From Salinicola corii (GTDB lineage: Bacteria > Pseudomonadota > Gammaproteobacteria > Pseudomonadales > Halomonadaceae): a DNA stretch of 64,000 bases. Made by a program: the position numbers and the translations under genes. Where the stretch lies: the NCBI RefSeq assembly GCF_008298015.1, contig NZ_VTPX01000005.1, positions 62,001-126,000 on the forward strand, written 5' to 3'. Of the stretch, positions 8,907 to 17,740 are shown piece by piece; the stretch's first letter is position 1; the number at the start of each line of letters is the position of its first letter. Under the pieces are notes generated by a model. The model made no database searches. It was not told the DNA's origin and saw only the letters and a list, made by a program, of their open reading frames with translations.

Positions 8907-9851
8907 TCAATAGCCCGCGTGGCGATCCACGACGCTTGCCGGCAGCTGGCCGTCACCCATCCGCGCCATCGCTTCGGCGACCTCTTGAGCCACCTGGTTC
9001 GGCGTCGAATCGCAGGCGTCGTGGGGCGTAATCACGATCCGCTGGTGATGCCAGAACGGGTGAGCCTGCGGCAGCGGTTCGATCGCGAACACGTCCAGCG
9101 AGGCTGCCGAAAGCTGGCCGTTCTCCAGCGCCGCGAGCAGGTCGGCCTCGATGAGGTGCTCGCCGCGACCGACATGGACCAGCGCCGCCCCCGAAGGCAG
9201 CCGCGAGAACAGTTCGGCATTCAGGATACCGCGGGTTTCAGCGGTCAGTGGCAGCAGATTGATCAGGATGTCGCTGCGCGCCGCGAGCCGTTCGAGACCG
9301 TCGGTGCCGCTGAAGCCCTCGACGCCAGCCGGCAGATTGCGCCCGCTGCGGGAGTGGATCGCGACGTCATAATCCAGCGCCGTGAGCGCCCTCGCCACCG
9401 CGCCACCCATCTTGCCCGCCCCCAGCAGGCCGATGCGGACATCGCCGGCATCGCGCTTGGGCAACCGCTGCCAGTGCCGCTGGCGCTGATTGGCCAGATA
9501 GTCGCCGAAGCGGCGGTGGTGCCACAGCACGTGCCAAGTCACGAAACCCGCCATCATCTGCGCCTGGGACTCGCCGGCAATGCGCATCAGCGGCACGTCC
9601 CCAGGCAGGCTCGCACTCGCCAGGATGCCGTTGACGCCGGCCGCGATCGACGACACCAGGCGCAGGTTGGGATAGGGCCGAAAATCGTCGGCACCCGGGT
9701 CCCACGCCAGCGCCAGCGTCACCGCTTCTGGGTCGACGACCTCCTGCGGCAGCGCCAGACGGATATGCGGCGCCGTGCGTTCGAAGGCAGCGATATAGTC
9801 GCGCATGATCTCCGGGGAGCCCAGCAGCACGCCTTGAATCGTCCGCGCCAT
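8907..9851 (-). CDS. D-2-hydroxyacid dehydrogenase (glyoxylate/hydroxypyruvate reductase A-like)
   Basis: A 314-residue NAD(P)-dependent D-isomer-specific 2-hydroxyacid dehydrogenase resembling GhrA. It has the Rossmann motif GLLGAGKMGGAVARAL near residue 145, LVHVGRGEHLIEADLL, and the C-terminal ITPHDACDST with the catalytic His. The start ATG at 9851 lies 2 bases after the aldolase stop, so the two genes are tightly coupled. A second paralogue is at 49388. The actual substrate is unknown; the neighbouring aldolase suggests a small 2-keto or 2-hydroxy acid. Confidence 0.9.
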   Translation of the reverse strand: MARTIQGVLLGSPEIMRDYIAAFERTAPHIRLALPQEVVDPEAVTLALAWDPGADDFRPYPNLRLVSSIAAGVNGILASASLPGDVPLMRIAGESQAQMMAGFVTWHVLWHHRRFGDYLANQRQRHWQRLPKRDAGDVRIGLLGAGKMGGAVARALTALDYDVAIHSRSGRNLPAGVEGFSGTDGLERLAARSDILINLLPLTAETRGILNAELFSRLPSGAALVHVGRGEHLIEADLLAALENGQLSAASLDVFAIEPLPQAHPFWHHQRIVITPHDACDSTPNQVAQEVAEAMARMGDGQLPASVVDRHAGY

Positions 9852-9853
9852 GC

Positions 9854-10621
9854 TCAGCCCTCTAAGTCCGGCTGGATGCGCTTCAGCAGCCGCAGGTAGG
9901 CGTCCCACTCCGGATCGTGGTCGGTGACGCCGTGATCCGAATCCCACTGTTCATACTGCCGGGCGGTATGCTCGGCCAGCGCATCGTCCACGCGCCGAAC
10001 CTTCATGCCGCTGCCCATCAGCGCCAGCTGTGCCTGGCAGCTGCGCTCCAGATTGTGCATCCGCTTGAACGCCTCTCCCACGGTACGCCCGCACACCAGC
10101 ATGCCGTGGTTGCGCAGCACCATGATCGGCTTGTCGCCGAGATCGGCCACCAGCCGCTCGCGCTCGGCCAGATCCAGCGCGATGCCCTCGTAGTCGTGGT
10201 AGGCGGTGCGGCCATGGAACTCCATCGACCACTGGTTCAGCGGCAGCAGCCCCTCTTCGAGACAGGAGACCGCCACCCCGGCCACCGAGTGCGTATGCAG
10301 CACGCAGTGCACGTCCGGTCGTGCCTCGTGGATCGCGCTGTGGATGGTGAAGCCGGCCTTGTTGACCCCCGCGCCCTCTGGATCGTCGATCACGTTGCCT
10401 TCGAGATCGATGGTGACCAGATTGGCCGCGGTCACCTCCTCGAAGCGATAGCCGTAGGGGTTGATCAGGAAGTGCTCCTTGCCGGCCTCGGCCCGCGCGG
10501 AGATATGCGTATAGATGCTGTCGTCGAGCCCGAAGTGGGCGATCAGCCGGTAGGCGGCCGCCAGATCCCGGCGCGCTGCCTGCCGGGCCGTGTCATGAGG
10601 CGCATCGGTCACCATGTTCAT
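9854..10621 (-). CDS. Class II aldolase/adducin family protein
   Basis: A 255-residue zinc-dependent aldolase or decarboxylase-like protein of the class II aldolase/adducin fold. Metal ligands are visible in CVLHTHSVAGVAVSC and in LRNHGMLVCGRTVGEAF; the sequence GLDDSIYTHISARAE is a hallmark of the family. The ATG at 10621 has AGGAG about 8 bases upstream. It heads a three-gene minus-strand operon and is divergent from a GntR regulator that probably controls it. Members act on sugar phosphates or hydroxyacids, and the substrate here cannot be told from sequence. Confidence 0.88.
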   Translation of the reverse strand: MNMVTDAPHDTARQAARRDLAAAYRLIAHFGLDDSIYTHISARAEAGKEHFLINPYGYRFEEVTAANLVTIDLEGNVIDDPEGAGVNKAGFTIHSAIHEARPDVHCVLHTHSVAGVAVSCLEEGLLPLNQWSMEFHGRTAYHDYEGIALDLAERERLVADLGDKPIMVLRNHGMLVCGRTVGEAFKRMHNLERSCQAQLALMGSGMKVRRVDDALAEHTARQYEQWDSDHGVTDHDPEWDAYLRLLKRIQPDLEG

Positions 10622-10730
10622 CGTCGATCTCCTGGTTGGCGCTGGATCATCGTTGTGCTTGTGGGAGGGTCGCCGGCCGCCGTTACCATGACGGAAGCGG
10701 TGAGAGATAACCTATCAGGCAACTTTCAAA

Positions 10731-10747
10731 CTGTCGACACTCGACAG
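10731..10747. promoter_or_regulatory. Inverted repeat, likely GntR operator
   Basis: A perfect 7-3-7 palindrome, CTGTCGA-CAC-TCGACAG, lies between the divergent aldolase operon and the FCD-type GntR gene, 63 bases upstream of the regulator start. Position and symmetry make it the best candidate operator for that regulator. Confidence 0.55.
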
Positions 10748-10809
10748 TCGACCCTAATGGCAATTTGAGCGATAGTGCGACGACCGGAAACCGAGCAGAA
10801 CGAGACGCC

Positions 10810-11493
10810 ATGACCACGACCACAAGTGGATTCGCCACGATCCAGCAGCGCGACCTGGTCAACCAGATCGCCGACATGCTGACCGAGGCCCTGCTCAAGG
10901 GGGACTTCGCGCCGGGCGTGCATCTGGCCGAAGCGCAGCTGGCACGGGACTTCGGCGTCAGCCGCGCCCCGGTGCGGGAAGCGGCACGCCTGCTCGAGAG
11001 CCGTGGCATGCTGGTCTCCCAACCCCGGCGCGGCTTCTTCGTTCGCACCTTCAACGCCGCTGAACTCGACGATGTCTACGACCTGCGCCTGTGCCTGGAG
11101 CGCCATGCCGTGCGCCTGCTCGCCGGCAAGCTGACGGCCGAGATGGAGGCGGCGCTCGACGCCCAGCTCGAGACCATGCGCCGGGTCGCCAACGACGGCA
11201 CGGCGCTCCAGCAGATCGAGGAAGACGTCGCCTTTCATCGCATGCTGTGCCAGTTCAGCGGCAACCAGCGGCTGGTGCGCGTTTTCGACGAGCTGTGCCA
11301 CGAGATGCGCTTCTGCATCCTGCTGATCGGCCAGCTCTACGACGACCCCGCCCAGGTCGCGGAGAGCCACCAACCCGTCATGGACGCCCTGCGGACACGA
11401 GATGCGAACGCCTGCGAGGCCGCGCTCGACTACCACATCGGCATTGCCCAACAGCGGGTCGGAGAGATGTTTCGGGAGCGGGAGGGGCAGTAG
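10810..11493 (+). CDS. GntR family transcriptional regulator (FCD domain)
   Basis: A 227-residue regulator with an N-terminal GntR winged helix (LAEAQLARDFGVSRAPVREA) and a C-terminal all-helical FCD ligand-binding domain. The domain shows the metal-ligand pattern DLRLCLERHAV ... DVAFHRMLC ... ESHQPVMDAL ... CEAALDYHI. Such regulators usually sense small organic acids. The ATG at 10810 is preferred over an upstream TTG at 10765, which would add 15 unfamiliar residues. It is divergent from the aldolase/dehydrogenase/amidohydrolase operon and likely controls it through the palindrome at 10731. Confidence 0.9.
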   Translation: MTTTTSGFATIQQRDLVNQIADMLTEALLKGDFAPGVHLAEAQLARDFGVSRAPVREAARLLESRGMLVSQPRRGFFVRTFNAAELDDVYDLRLCLERHAVRLLAGKLTAEMEAALDAQLETMRRVANDGTALQQIEEDVAFHRMLCQFSGNQRLVRVFDELCHEMRFCILLIGQLYDDPAQVAESHQPVMDALRTRDANACEAALDYHIGIAQQRVGEMFREREGQ

Positions 11494-11564
11494 TTGCTGA
11501 AGCCAAACAAGGCGGATATCGCGAACTGATTCGCCTCCAGATCGACACTTGGCCTGCGATGCTT

Positions 11565-14500
11565 TTACTTCTGCAACGCCTTATATTCCTGCACCAGCAT
11601 ATTGAAAATAATACGGCAGGCCTTGTTGGCGATTTCTCCGCCTTCCAGTAATGGCATTGCCATTTTTTCGTTATCACTCATCGCATCCAAAACGACGTCA
11701 TTGAACCGTGCGGGCAACAGTCCATGCATAGCCTGATCTTCGCTATGAGAAACCACTTGCTGCATTAGCGGTTCATCCTTCGATAATCTTCCCGCTAAAC
11801 CCCGGAAGAAGTGCAGCTTGTCGTCGTCACTGACCTCGGCACCGTAGAGATCGTTGAGCCGGTCGATGATCTCGGCCAGGCGCTGCTTCTCAGGATCGTG
11901 AGGCTTGCCGGAGCCCACCTCGCTGACCGGGGTCAACCCGTAGTCGCCCTCGGCCTCTTCCAGGCGCAGGCGTTTCTCTTCGCGCTTGGTAAAGCGGTAA
12001 TGGGTCAACTCAAGCTCGCTGACGTCGACGCCTTCTTCTTCCAGCAAACGGTCAGTTCTCAGTAGCGGATAAAGGCCACGCGCGAAGACACAGAGCTGCT
12101 CGAGCTCGGCGTCGTCGAAATGAACAATCTGGCTGAGGAATTCGTAGCTGCGCACGAAGCTGTTCAGGTTCTTGCGGAACAGTTCGAGTTCGTCGCGGGT
12201 GGTACCGGCGTCCTTGAGCTCCTGCTCGGCACGTTTCAGGCCCTTGTCGTCGCCATTGCGCTCGGCTGTCTGGCGAGCCTCACTCCAGGCCTGAAACTGA
12301 TCCAGAGCCAGCCGATAACGCTGTTTGAAGCGCTCCTGCGCCGGTCGGCAATGGTAGCTGAGACTGGAGGCAGACGCCTTGGGATCGAAAAACGCTCTTG
12401 CGAAGGCCTCCACTTCGGGCCATTGATAGATACCACTGGCATCCAGAGTGCGCTGGAGGTCATAAACCACCTGCGGATCGGAGACATCGGCCAGCTCGGC
12501 CTTGCGATAATAGGTCGCGAAGGCGTCAAGGATATCCTGCTCATCGTTGTAGAAATCGAGAACGAAAGTCTCTTTGCCGGGGAAAAGGCGATTGAGCCGC
12601 GAGAGGGTCTGCACGCAGTCCACGCCCTGAAGCTTCTTGTCCACGTACATGGCGCATAGCTTGGGCTGATCGAAGCCGGTCTGGAACTTGTTGGCCGCGA
12701 TCATCACGTTGTAGTCGTCGGTATCGAACGCTTCACGCATGTCACGCCCATTGAGTCCCGGGTTGAGCCACTGACTGGTCTCCGTCACCTCCTCGGGGAT
12801 CGCCTCGTCCGGCGGCACGCTGCCGGAGAACGCCACCATCGGATGAACGTCGTCGTAACGCTTCTCCTGGATGTACTCACGCATCGCCAGTTGATAGCGC
12901 ACCGCCTCCTGCCGACTCGCCGTGACCACCATCGCCTTGGCCTGCTTATCGAGTAAGTGATGCACGTTCTTACGATAATGCTCGACGATCACTTCGACCC
13001 GCTGCGCAATGTTGTAGGGGTGCAGGCGAACCCACTTCGCCAGCGTCCGTGACGCCTTTTTGGAATCCACCTCCTGCTCCTCGCCATCGGGATGGGCGAG
13101 CTTCCACGCCGTGCTGTACGTCACGTAGTTCCGGAGGACGTCCAGAATGAAGCCCTCCTCGATGGCCTGGCGCATGGAGTAGAGATGGAACGGCTGAGGC
13201 TTGTTCGCTGTGCTGGCTGGCAGATCCGGCTCCGGCTTGCGACCGAAAAGTTCGAGGGTCTTGCCCTTGGGTGTGGCAGTAAAGGCGTAGTAGCTGATGC
13301 GCTCATTGGGTCGGCGCGAAGCGACGGCAGCATCGAGCATGGCCTCAGCGGTTATTTCCAGCTCGCCATTGCCCTCGCGCTCTTCCAGCTCGCCGTTGCC
13401 GTCCTCATCCATCGATTCCCCGGCGGCAGCCAGCAGTGCCTTGAGCTTGCTGGCCGAGCTGCCCGTCTGTGAGGAGTGAGCCTCGTCGGCGATCACTGCA
13501 TAACGGCCCTCGGCCAGCTTGGGGCGTTTTTCCAGAGCATCGAACAGCGCCGGGAAGGTCTGGATCGTGACGATGATGATTCGCGTGTTACTGGCGAGCG
13601 CTTCGGCAAGTTGTTCCGACTTGCTCTGATTGCCGACCTCACGGGTGATCGGGCAGACCACGCCATGGGCATGCTCGAATTGATAGATGGTTTCCTGAAG
13701 CTGACTGTCGAGCACCGTGCGATCGGTGATCACGATCACCGAGTTGAACAGTTTCCGGCCATCGTCTGCATAAAGGTTGGCCAGTTGGTGAGCCGTCCAG
13801 GCAATGGAATTCGACTTGCCGGAACCGGCACTGTGCTGCACCAGATAGCGCTGCCCGGCGCCCTCCGCCAACGTGGAACGAATCAACCGATTGACCACGT
13901 CCCATTGATGGTAACGCGGAAAGATCAGCGTCTCTTTCGTGCTGCGACGACCATGGAAGTCTTCAGTGGTCTTCTGCTCGAGATGCAGAAAACGGCCGAG
14001 AATCTTCAACCAGGCATCCGGCGCGAACACCTGCTTCCATAGGTAAGCGGTCGCGTAAGTCTGATCATCATCGGGCTGCGGATTGCCGGCACCGCCCTCT
14101 TCCGTGCCACGATTGAACGGCAGAAAGAAGGTGTCCTTGCCCGCCAGCTTGGTGGTCATCGCCACCTCCGCCTGACTGACGGCGAAATGGACCAGGGCAC
14201 CACGTTTGAATGCCAGCAGTGGTTCCACCTTGCGGGTGACCGGATCCTTGAGCGGTCGGTCCTGGCGATACTGCCGCTTGGCATTTTCTACCGTCTGCTT
14301 GAACTGGCTCTTCAATTCCAGCGTCGCGACAGGAATGCCGTTGACGAACAGCACCAGATCCAGACGCGGGTCATAGCCTTGGCCAGCGTCTTTGTCTCGG
14401 GTGTGAGGGGAATAGGAGACTTCCGGCACCACGCGCAAACGGTTGGCACGGTAGCGGGCAAGCGAATCCGGATTCATGCCGTGATCGGGCTGGAAGCTGC

Positions 14501-14795
14501 ACAGATCGAATTTGACGCCCGGCACCTTGAAGCCATGACGCAGAACCTCGAGCGTGCCGGCCTGCTCCAGCTCACGCACGACCTTACGCACGAATACGGT
14601 CTCGGATGCCTGCGGATTGCTCTGGCAGAACTTCTCCCAACGCGCCGGCCAGGCCTCCTTGACGTAGCCAAGCAAGTCCTCCGTGTAGAGCGCCGTATGG
14701 CGGTCATACCCGCTGCCTGCGCCGGTTCGCCACCCGCCGACCACCATGGCGTCGATGATGTCCCGCTGAAAACGGGCTTCTCTGCTGTCCGCCAT
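11565..14795 (-). CDS. hsdR: Type I restriction enzyme R subunit
   Basis: The 1076-residue motor and nuclease subunit of a type I restriction-modification system. The N-terminal PD-(D/E)xK nuclease is visible as YDPRLDLVLFVNGIPVATLELKS, with D146 and E160-L-K162. A superfamily 2 helicase follows, with Walker A HSAGSGKSNSIAW, the DEAH box VIADEAHSSQTG, and later QTGFDQPKLCAMYVDK. It translocates DNA and cuts when the specificity complex meets unmethylated sites. It is transcribed last in the island, after abiEii. No frameshift is seen, so it should be functional together with hsdM and hsdS at 17741-21189. Confidence 0.97.
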   Translation of the reverse strand: MADSREARFQRDIIDAMVVGGWRTGAGSGYDRHTALYTEDLLGYVKEAWPARWEKFCQSNPQASETVFVRKVVRELEQAGTLEVLRHGFKVPGVKFDLCSFQPDHGMNPDSLARYRANRLRVVPEVSYSPHTRDKDAGQGYDPRLDLVLFVNGIPVATLELKSQFKQTVENAKRQYRQDRPLKDPVTRKVEPLLAFKRGALVHFAVSQAEVAMTTKLAGKDTFFLPFNRGTEEGGAGNPQPDDDQTYATAYLWKQVFAPDAWLKILGRFLHLEQKTTEDFHGRRSTKETLIFPRYHQWDVVNRLIRSTLAEGAGQRYLVQHSAGSGKSNSIAWTAHQLANLYADDGRKLFNSVIVITDRTVLDSQLQETIYQFEHAHGVVCPITREVGNQSKSEQLAEALASNTRIIIVTIQTFPALFDALEKRPKLAEGRYAVIADEAHSSQTGSSASKLKALLAAAGESMDEDGNGELEEREGNGELEITAEAMLDAAVASRRPNERISYYAFTATPKGKTLELFGRKPEPDLPASTANKPQPFHLYSMRQAIEEGFILDVLRNYVTYSTAWKLAHPDGEEQEVDSKKASRTLAKWVRLHPYNIAQRVEVIVEHYRKNVHHLLDKQAKAMVVTASRQEAVRYQLAMREYIQEKRYDDVHPMVAFSGSVPPDEAIPEEVTETSQWLNPGLNGRDMREAFDTDDYNVMIAANKFQTGFDQPKLCAMYVDKKLQGVDCVQTLSRLNRLFPGKETFVLDFYNDEQDILDAFATYYRKAELADVSDPQVVYDLQRTLDASGIYQWPEVEAFARAFFDPKASASSLSYHCRPAQERFKQRYRLALDQFQAWSEARQTAERNGDDKGLKRAEQELKDAGTTRDELELFRKNLNSFVRSYEFLSQIVHFDDAELEQLCVFARGLYPLLRTDRLLEEEGVDVSELELTHYRFTKREEKRLRLEEAEGDYGLTPVSEVGSGKPHDPEKQRLAEIIDRLNDLYGAEVSDDDKLHFFRGLAGRLSKDEPLMQQVVSHSEDQAMHGLLPARFNDVVLDAMSDNEKMAMPLLEGGEIANKACRIIFNMLVQEYKALQK

Positions 14796-14902
14796 GTCAT
14801 CCCCTGCGCTCGGCGTGATCGTTGGTTGTGTTCGTTTCGTAACAGACTAGCGTTTCAGAAGGTTAAGGAGAAAGCCACTATGTCGCTGCGGACCGATTAA
14901 GC

Positions 14903-15835
14903 TTATCCATGAGACTTTCGCTGAAGCCCGCTCAACGCCTGCGCCAGTGACTCGATAGAGCGCCGATGCTTTTCCTCGCTCATCCGCTGGATATTGGCCA
15001 GCTTCCAGCGCACCGCCGGTAACTTATCGACGCCTCCGATCGATAGAAGCGACCAGTCTGGCGTTCCCTGCTTGAACGACAGCAGAAAGCGAACGTCTTC
15101 ATCGGTGATCAGTTCTCCCAGCCGGGCCAGTAATGCCCGCCGAGCCGCTTCCAGTTCCGCCAGCGGAACCTCGGTTCGCGCCATACCGGCGAACTCTTGG
15201 TGGTAGATGGCATCCAGCGGCTGCAGCCGCGGATTGAGGACCTCGCTCAAGGGTCGCGGATGACCGAGCAGATAGACGAGGAACCCCTCGAAGAGACTCC
15301 GATCCAGACCGCCTTGGTCCAGCAGTTGCTTCACGTCAAAGAGATCCCGGGGATGCTGACGGTCCAGCGCCGCGCAGAGCTTACCGCCGTACAAGTCAGG
15401 TAGCGAAACCACCTGTACAGCGGCAAATCCGTACTCGTCTTCCACGGCTTCGACGACATCGCGCTCGTCGGGCAGGTGCACGGTTCCGCGCAGTACGGGA
15501 GATACTTCGATCTTGACCTGGCTCTGGCCCCGGCGAACCAGAATCCGCAGCTCGTCACTGCGGTTGTTCTGAAGAGCGGCCCTCGCACCCGGTACTCGAT
15601 CATTGATGGCTCGCGCCAGACGCTGAAGCGCCTGGCGGCAGCAGATCAGCGCTTCCTCGCGAGGCTCCAGCGGCAGGTAAGCAAGATCGATATCGACCGA
15701 GAGTCTGGGAAACGGTTGAACGAACAGATTGATAGCCGTTCCGCCCTTGAGCGCGAAGCACGGCTCGTCATTCAGAAACGGCAGCAACGAGACCAGTAGC
15801 CGCACCTGCTCGTGGTATCTCGGCTCAATGGGCAT
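14903..15835 (-). CDS. abiEii: AbiEii-type nucleotidyltransferase toxin
   Basis: The 310-residue toxin of a type IV (AbiE) toxin-antitoxin system, which gives abortive infection against phage. The nucleotidyltransferase signature is intact: KGGTAINLF from Lys30 and SVDIDLAYL with D48 and D50. The later segments SLPDLYGGKLCAALDRQHPRD and D-V-K-Q-L-L-D match the AbiEii family; MenA-type relatives modify tRNA acceptor ends. It overlaps abiEi by 11 bases and lies 107 bases before hsdR, so the toxin pair is embedded in the restriction island. Confidence 0.93.
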   Translation of the reverse strand: MPIEPRYHEQVRLLVSLLPFLNDEPCFALKGGTAINLFVQPFPRLSVDIDLAYLPLEPREEALICCRQALQRLARAINDRVPGARAALQNNRSDELRILVRRGQSQVKIEVSPVLRGTVHLPDERDVVEAVEDEYGFAAVQVVSLPDLYGGKLCAALDRQHPRDLFDVKQLLDQGGLDRSLFEGFLVYLLGHPRPLSEVLNPRLQPLDAIYHQEFAGMARTEVPLAELEAARRALLARLGELITDEDVRFLLSFKQGTPDWSLLSIGGVDKLPAVRWKLANIQRMSEEKHRRSIESLAQALSGLQRKSHG

Positions 15836-16601
15836 CGGTGAATGTCTCCGGCACGGTCACCTGGAACTCCCTGTCCAGCTTACCGCCCTGGCAGAGCTGA
15901 CGCTTGCCCCGGCCGAGATCCAGGCGATCCAACGCCAGCCGCCGGTACCAGGCATGGCCTGCGTGACGCGCCAACACCAGAAACGCGCGCTTGGTCCTTA
16001 TCGAGCGACATCCTTCCAGCAGTGCCTGCAGGCGGCGTGGCCGCAGCGTGTTGAGTCCATCGAAGGTATCCACCAGCTCGCTGCTGAACAACAGCTCGTT
16101 CGGTGTAACGGCAACCCATTCCAGAATGGCCCGTTCGGGGGTCGAGATCGTCAAAGCGAACGTCTTGCCCGACGGCTCGACGCGCTCGAAGCTGCCGGCA
16201 AGCGACGCCGGCAAACTGCCATCGGTGTGAAACGCGATTCGTCCCGCCCAGTCGGCGTCTTTCAGCCAGCCGGGAAGCCGAGTCGCGGATACGCCAAACA
16301 GATGCGTCGTCCCACTCCCCAGCGGTAGATAGTGGGCAAAGCCTTGCAGCGCCAACGCCGTCTGGCCGCCCGGCCAGAGGGACGGCGATTCCGACTCGCC
16401 GCTCGACTGCAGCGCGAAGACCACGCTCTCCCAGGAGAGGGGATCACCGGCACGGCTGTAGGCGCCGTGCCCCACGCGCTGTAGCCAGCCGCTACTGGCC
16501 AGCTTGCGAGCCTGATCCGCGCTGACGCCATGCGCGGTAAGCCACGCCGTCGTCACGATGGCGCCATGCGGGATCTGCTGCCAAAGTTGGTTTATTTTCA
16601 T
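15825..16601 (-). CDS. abiEi: AbiEi-type antitoxin and autorepressor
   Basis: A 258-residue antitoxin with an N-terminal winged-helix domain (IVTTAWLTAHGVSADQARKLASSGWLQRVGHGAYSR) and the large C-terminal domain of AbiEi proteins (LTISTPERAILEWV). In studied AbiE systems AbiEi neutralises AbiEii without stable contact and represses its own promoter at inverted repeats. The start at 16601 (MKINQLWQQ) is chosen because the longer frame to 16649 would run through the operator at 16631. Two palindromes upstream are probable binding sites. Confidence 0.92.
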   Translation of the reverse strand: MKINQLWQQIPHGAIVTTAWLTAHGVSADQARKLASSGWLQRVGHGAYSRAGDPLSWESVVFALQSSGESESPSLWPGGQTALALQGFAHYLPLGSGTTHLFGVSATRLPGWLKDADWAGRIAFHTDGSLPASLAGSFERVEPSGKTFALTISTPERAILEWVAVTPNELLFSSELVDTFDGLNTLRPRRLQALLEGCRSIRTKRAFLVLARHAGHAWYRRLALDRLDLGRGKRQLCQGGKLDREFQVTVPETFTDAH

Positions 16602-16630
16602 ACCCAAAAGCGGCCTTGACCGGCGATTTA

Positions 16631-16644
16631 TTACCTCAAGGTAA
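16631..16644. promoter_or_regulatory. AbiEi operator 1
   Basis: A perfect 14-base palindrome, TTACCT-CA-AGGTAA, lies 30 bases upstream of abiEi. It shares the ACCT-N2-AGGT core with the second palindrome, and the two centres are 63 bases apart, which is about six helical turns. Studied AbiEi proteins bind paired inverted repeats in their promoters. Confidence 0.65.
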
Positions 16645-16695
16645 ACCAATAGGGTTTATCAACAAACCTGAAACGGAATTCAGGACCGTTTTTTA

Positions 16696-16705
16696 ACCTA
16701 TAGGT
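16696..16705. promoter_or_regulatory. AbiEi operator 2
   Basis: ACCTATAGGT, inside TTTTAACCTATAGGTAAAC, is a second palindrome with the same ACCT-N2-AGGT core as the site at 16631. A weaker related inverted repeat (AGGGTTT...AAACCT) lies between them near 16651-16669. Confidence 0.62.
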
Positions 16706-16747
16706 AAACTGAAAGCCGGAATCGGCTGCCGTAGGTGACCCTGGAAA

Positions 16748-17704
16748 TCAGTCCAAAGGAGAATTGGATTCAGCTTCTGTCGCCGCAGCGCTCACTTGCT
16801 GGTCCTGCCAACCGGCGTAGGTCTGGCCAGTCCCCTCGACCTTCCACTGCTCCCGCCCGTTGGCACTTCGCCCGGACACGACCGCAGCGGCCGCGCTCGG
16901 GCTAGAGAACGCGTAGTCGGCCGCGAAACGCCGGAGACTGCCCTCAGCCGCGACCAGCACATTGTCGTCACAGAGCTGCTGAAAGAGCGCCTTGTAGCCA
17001 CCATTGACGCCGACCCACTGGTCACGAGCCATCGAGCCCTCGAGTACGAAGAACTCTCCATCGACCTCCTGCCCTTTTGCCTTGATGCCATGGCGCGGCA
17101 CTTCGAGGACGAATTTGGGCGATTGAGGCAATACTTCCGGTGCCCCGGCAAGCTGCTGACTCACCGGCGTGGCGCGTCCACGCAGAAAATCGAAACCCAA
17201 CACCGGCAATACCGTGCGAATCTGCTCGGTGAAGAACGCCATATCGGCACGGTCGGATTCGGGTAAATTGATGTACTCATGGGCGGTGCCGTTGATCAAC
17301 TTGCAGCGCCCGACGTCACCCGCGTTTTTGATCAGCAGACTCTCCAGATATTTGACGTGCGCCTTGGTCAGGTTCTGGTCCTTGCTGGTGATCAGGCAGA
17401 CCCGCTCCCAGAAATCCTTGCCACCACCCGGCCCGGCCACTTCCGGCCGGTTGTGCTGCTTGAGGCGCGTACTGACATCGTCGCTTTCGCCGATATACAC
17501 CAGCGGTCGCAGGCTGTTGTCCGGGTCCGGCCCGACCAGAAAATAGATACCGGTACGCCCGCACTCCGGCCGCTGCACCAGTTCGCTCAATTTGGTGCGC
17601 GGCCCGGTCAGCACGTGGCCGGTCCAGTTCATGATCTCGGCTGTCAGCAAACCATTAGGCGTACCGTCCACCAGAAAGAGTCGAATACTGCGGCCCTGCG
17701 TCAT
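16748..17704 (-). CDS. GIY-YIG nuclease family protein with DUF4357
   Basis: A 318-residue protein with a central GIY-YIG nuclease domain (GIYFLVGPD, LVYIGESDDVSTRLKQH) and a C-terminal DUF4357 module (AFSSPSAAAAVVSGRSANG). Proteins of this architecture often sit inside type I restriction loci, but their role is not established. Three consecutive ATGs (17710, 17707, 17704) follow an AAGGA that directly touches the first, so the third has the only acceptable spacing. It starts 30 bases after the hsdS stop and is probably cotranscribed with hsdM and hsdS. Confidence 0.87.
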   Translation of the reverse strand: MTQGRSIRLFLVDGTPNGLLTAEIMNWTGHVLTGPRTKLSELVQRPECGRTGIYFLVGPDPDNSLRPLVYIGESDDVSTRLKQHNRPEVAGPGGGKDFWERVCLITSKDQNLTKAHVKYLESLLIKNAGDVGRCKLINGTAHEYINLPESDRADMAFFTEQIRTVLPVLGFDFLRGRATPVSQQLAGAPEVLPQSPKFVLEVPRHGIKAKGQEVDGEFFVLEGSMARDQWVGVNGGYKALFQQLCDDNVLVAAEGSLRRFAADYAFSSPSAAAAVVSGRSANGREQWKVEGTGQTYAGWQDQQVSAAATEAESNSPLD

Positions 17705-17740
17705 CATCATTCCTTGTTATTGGGATTCGGCTATCCGAGT

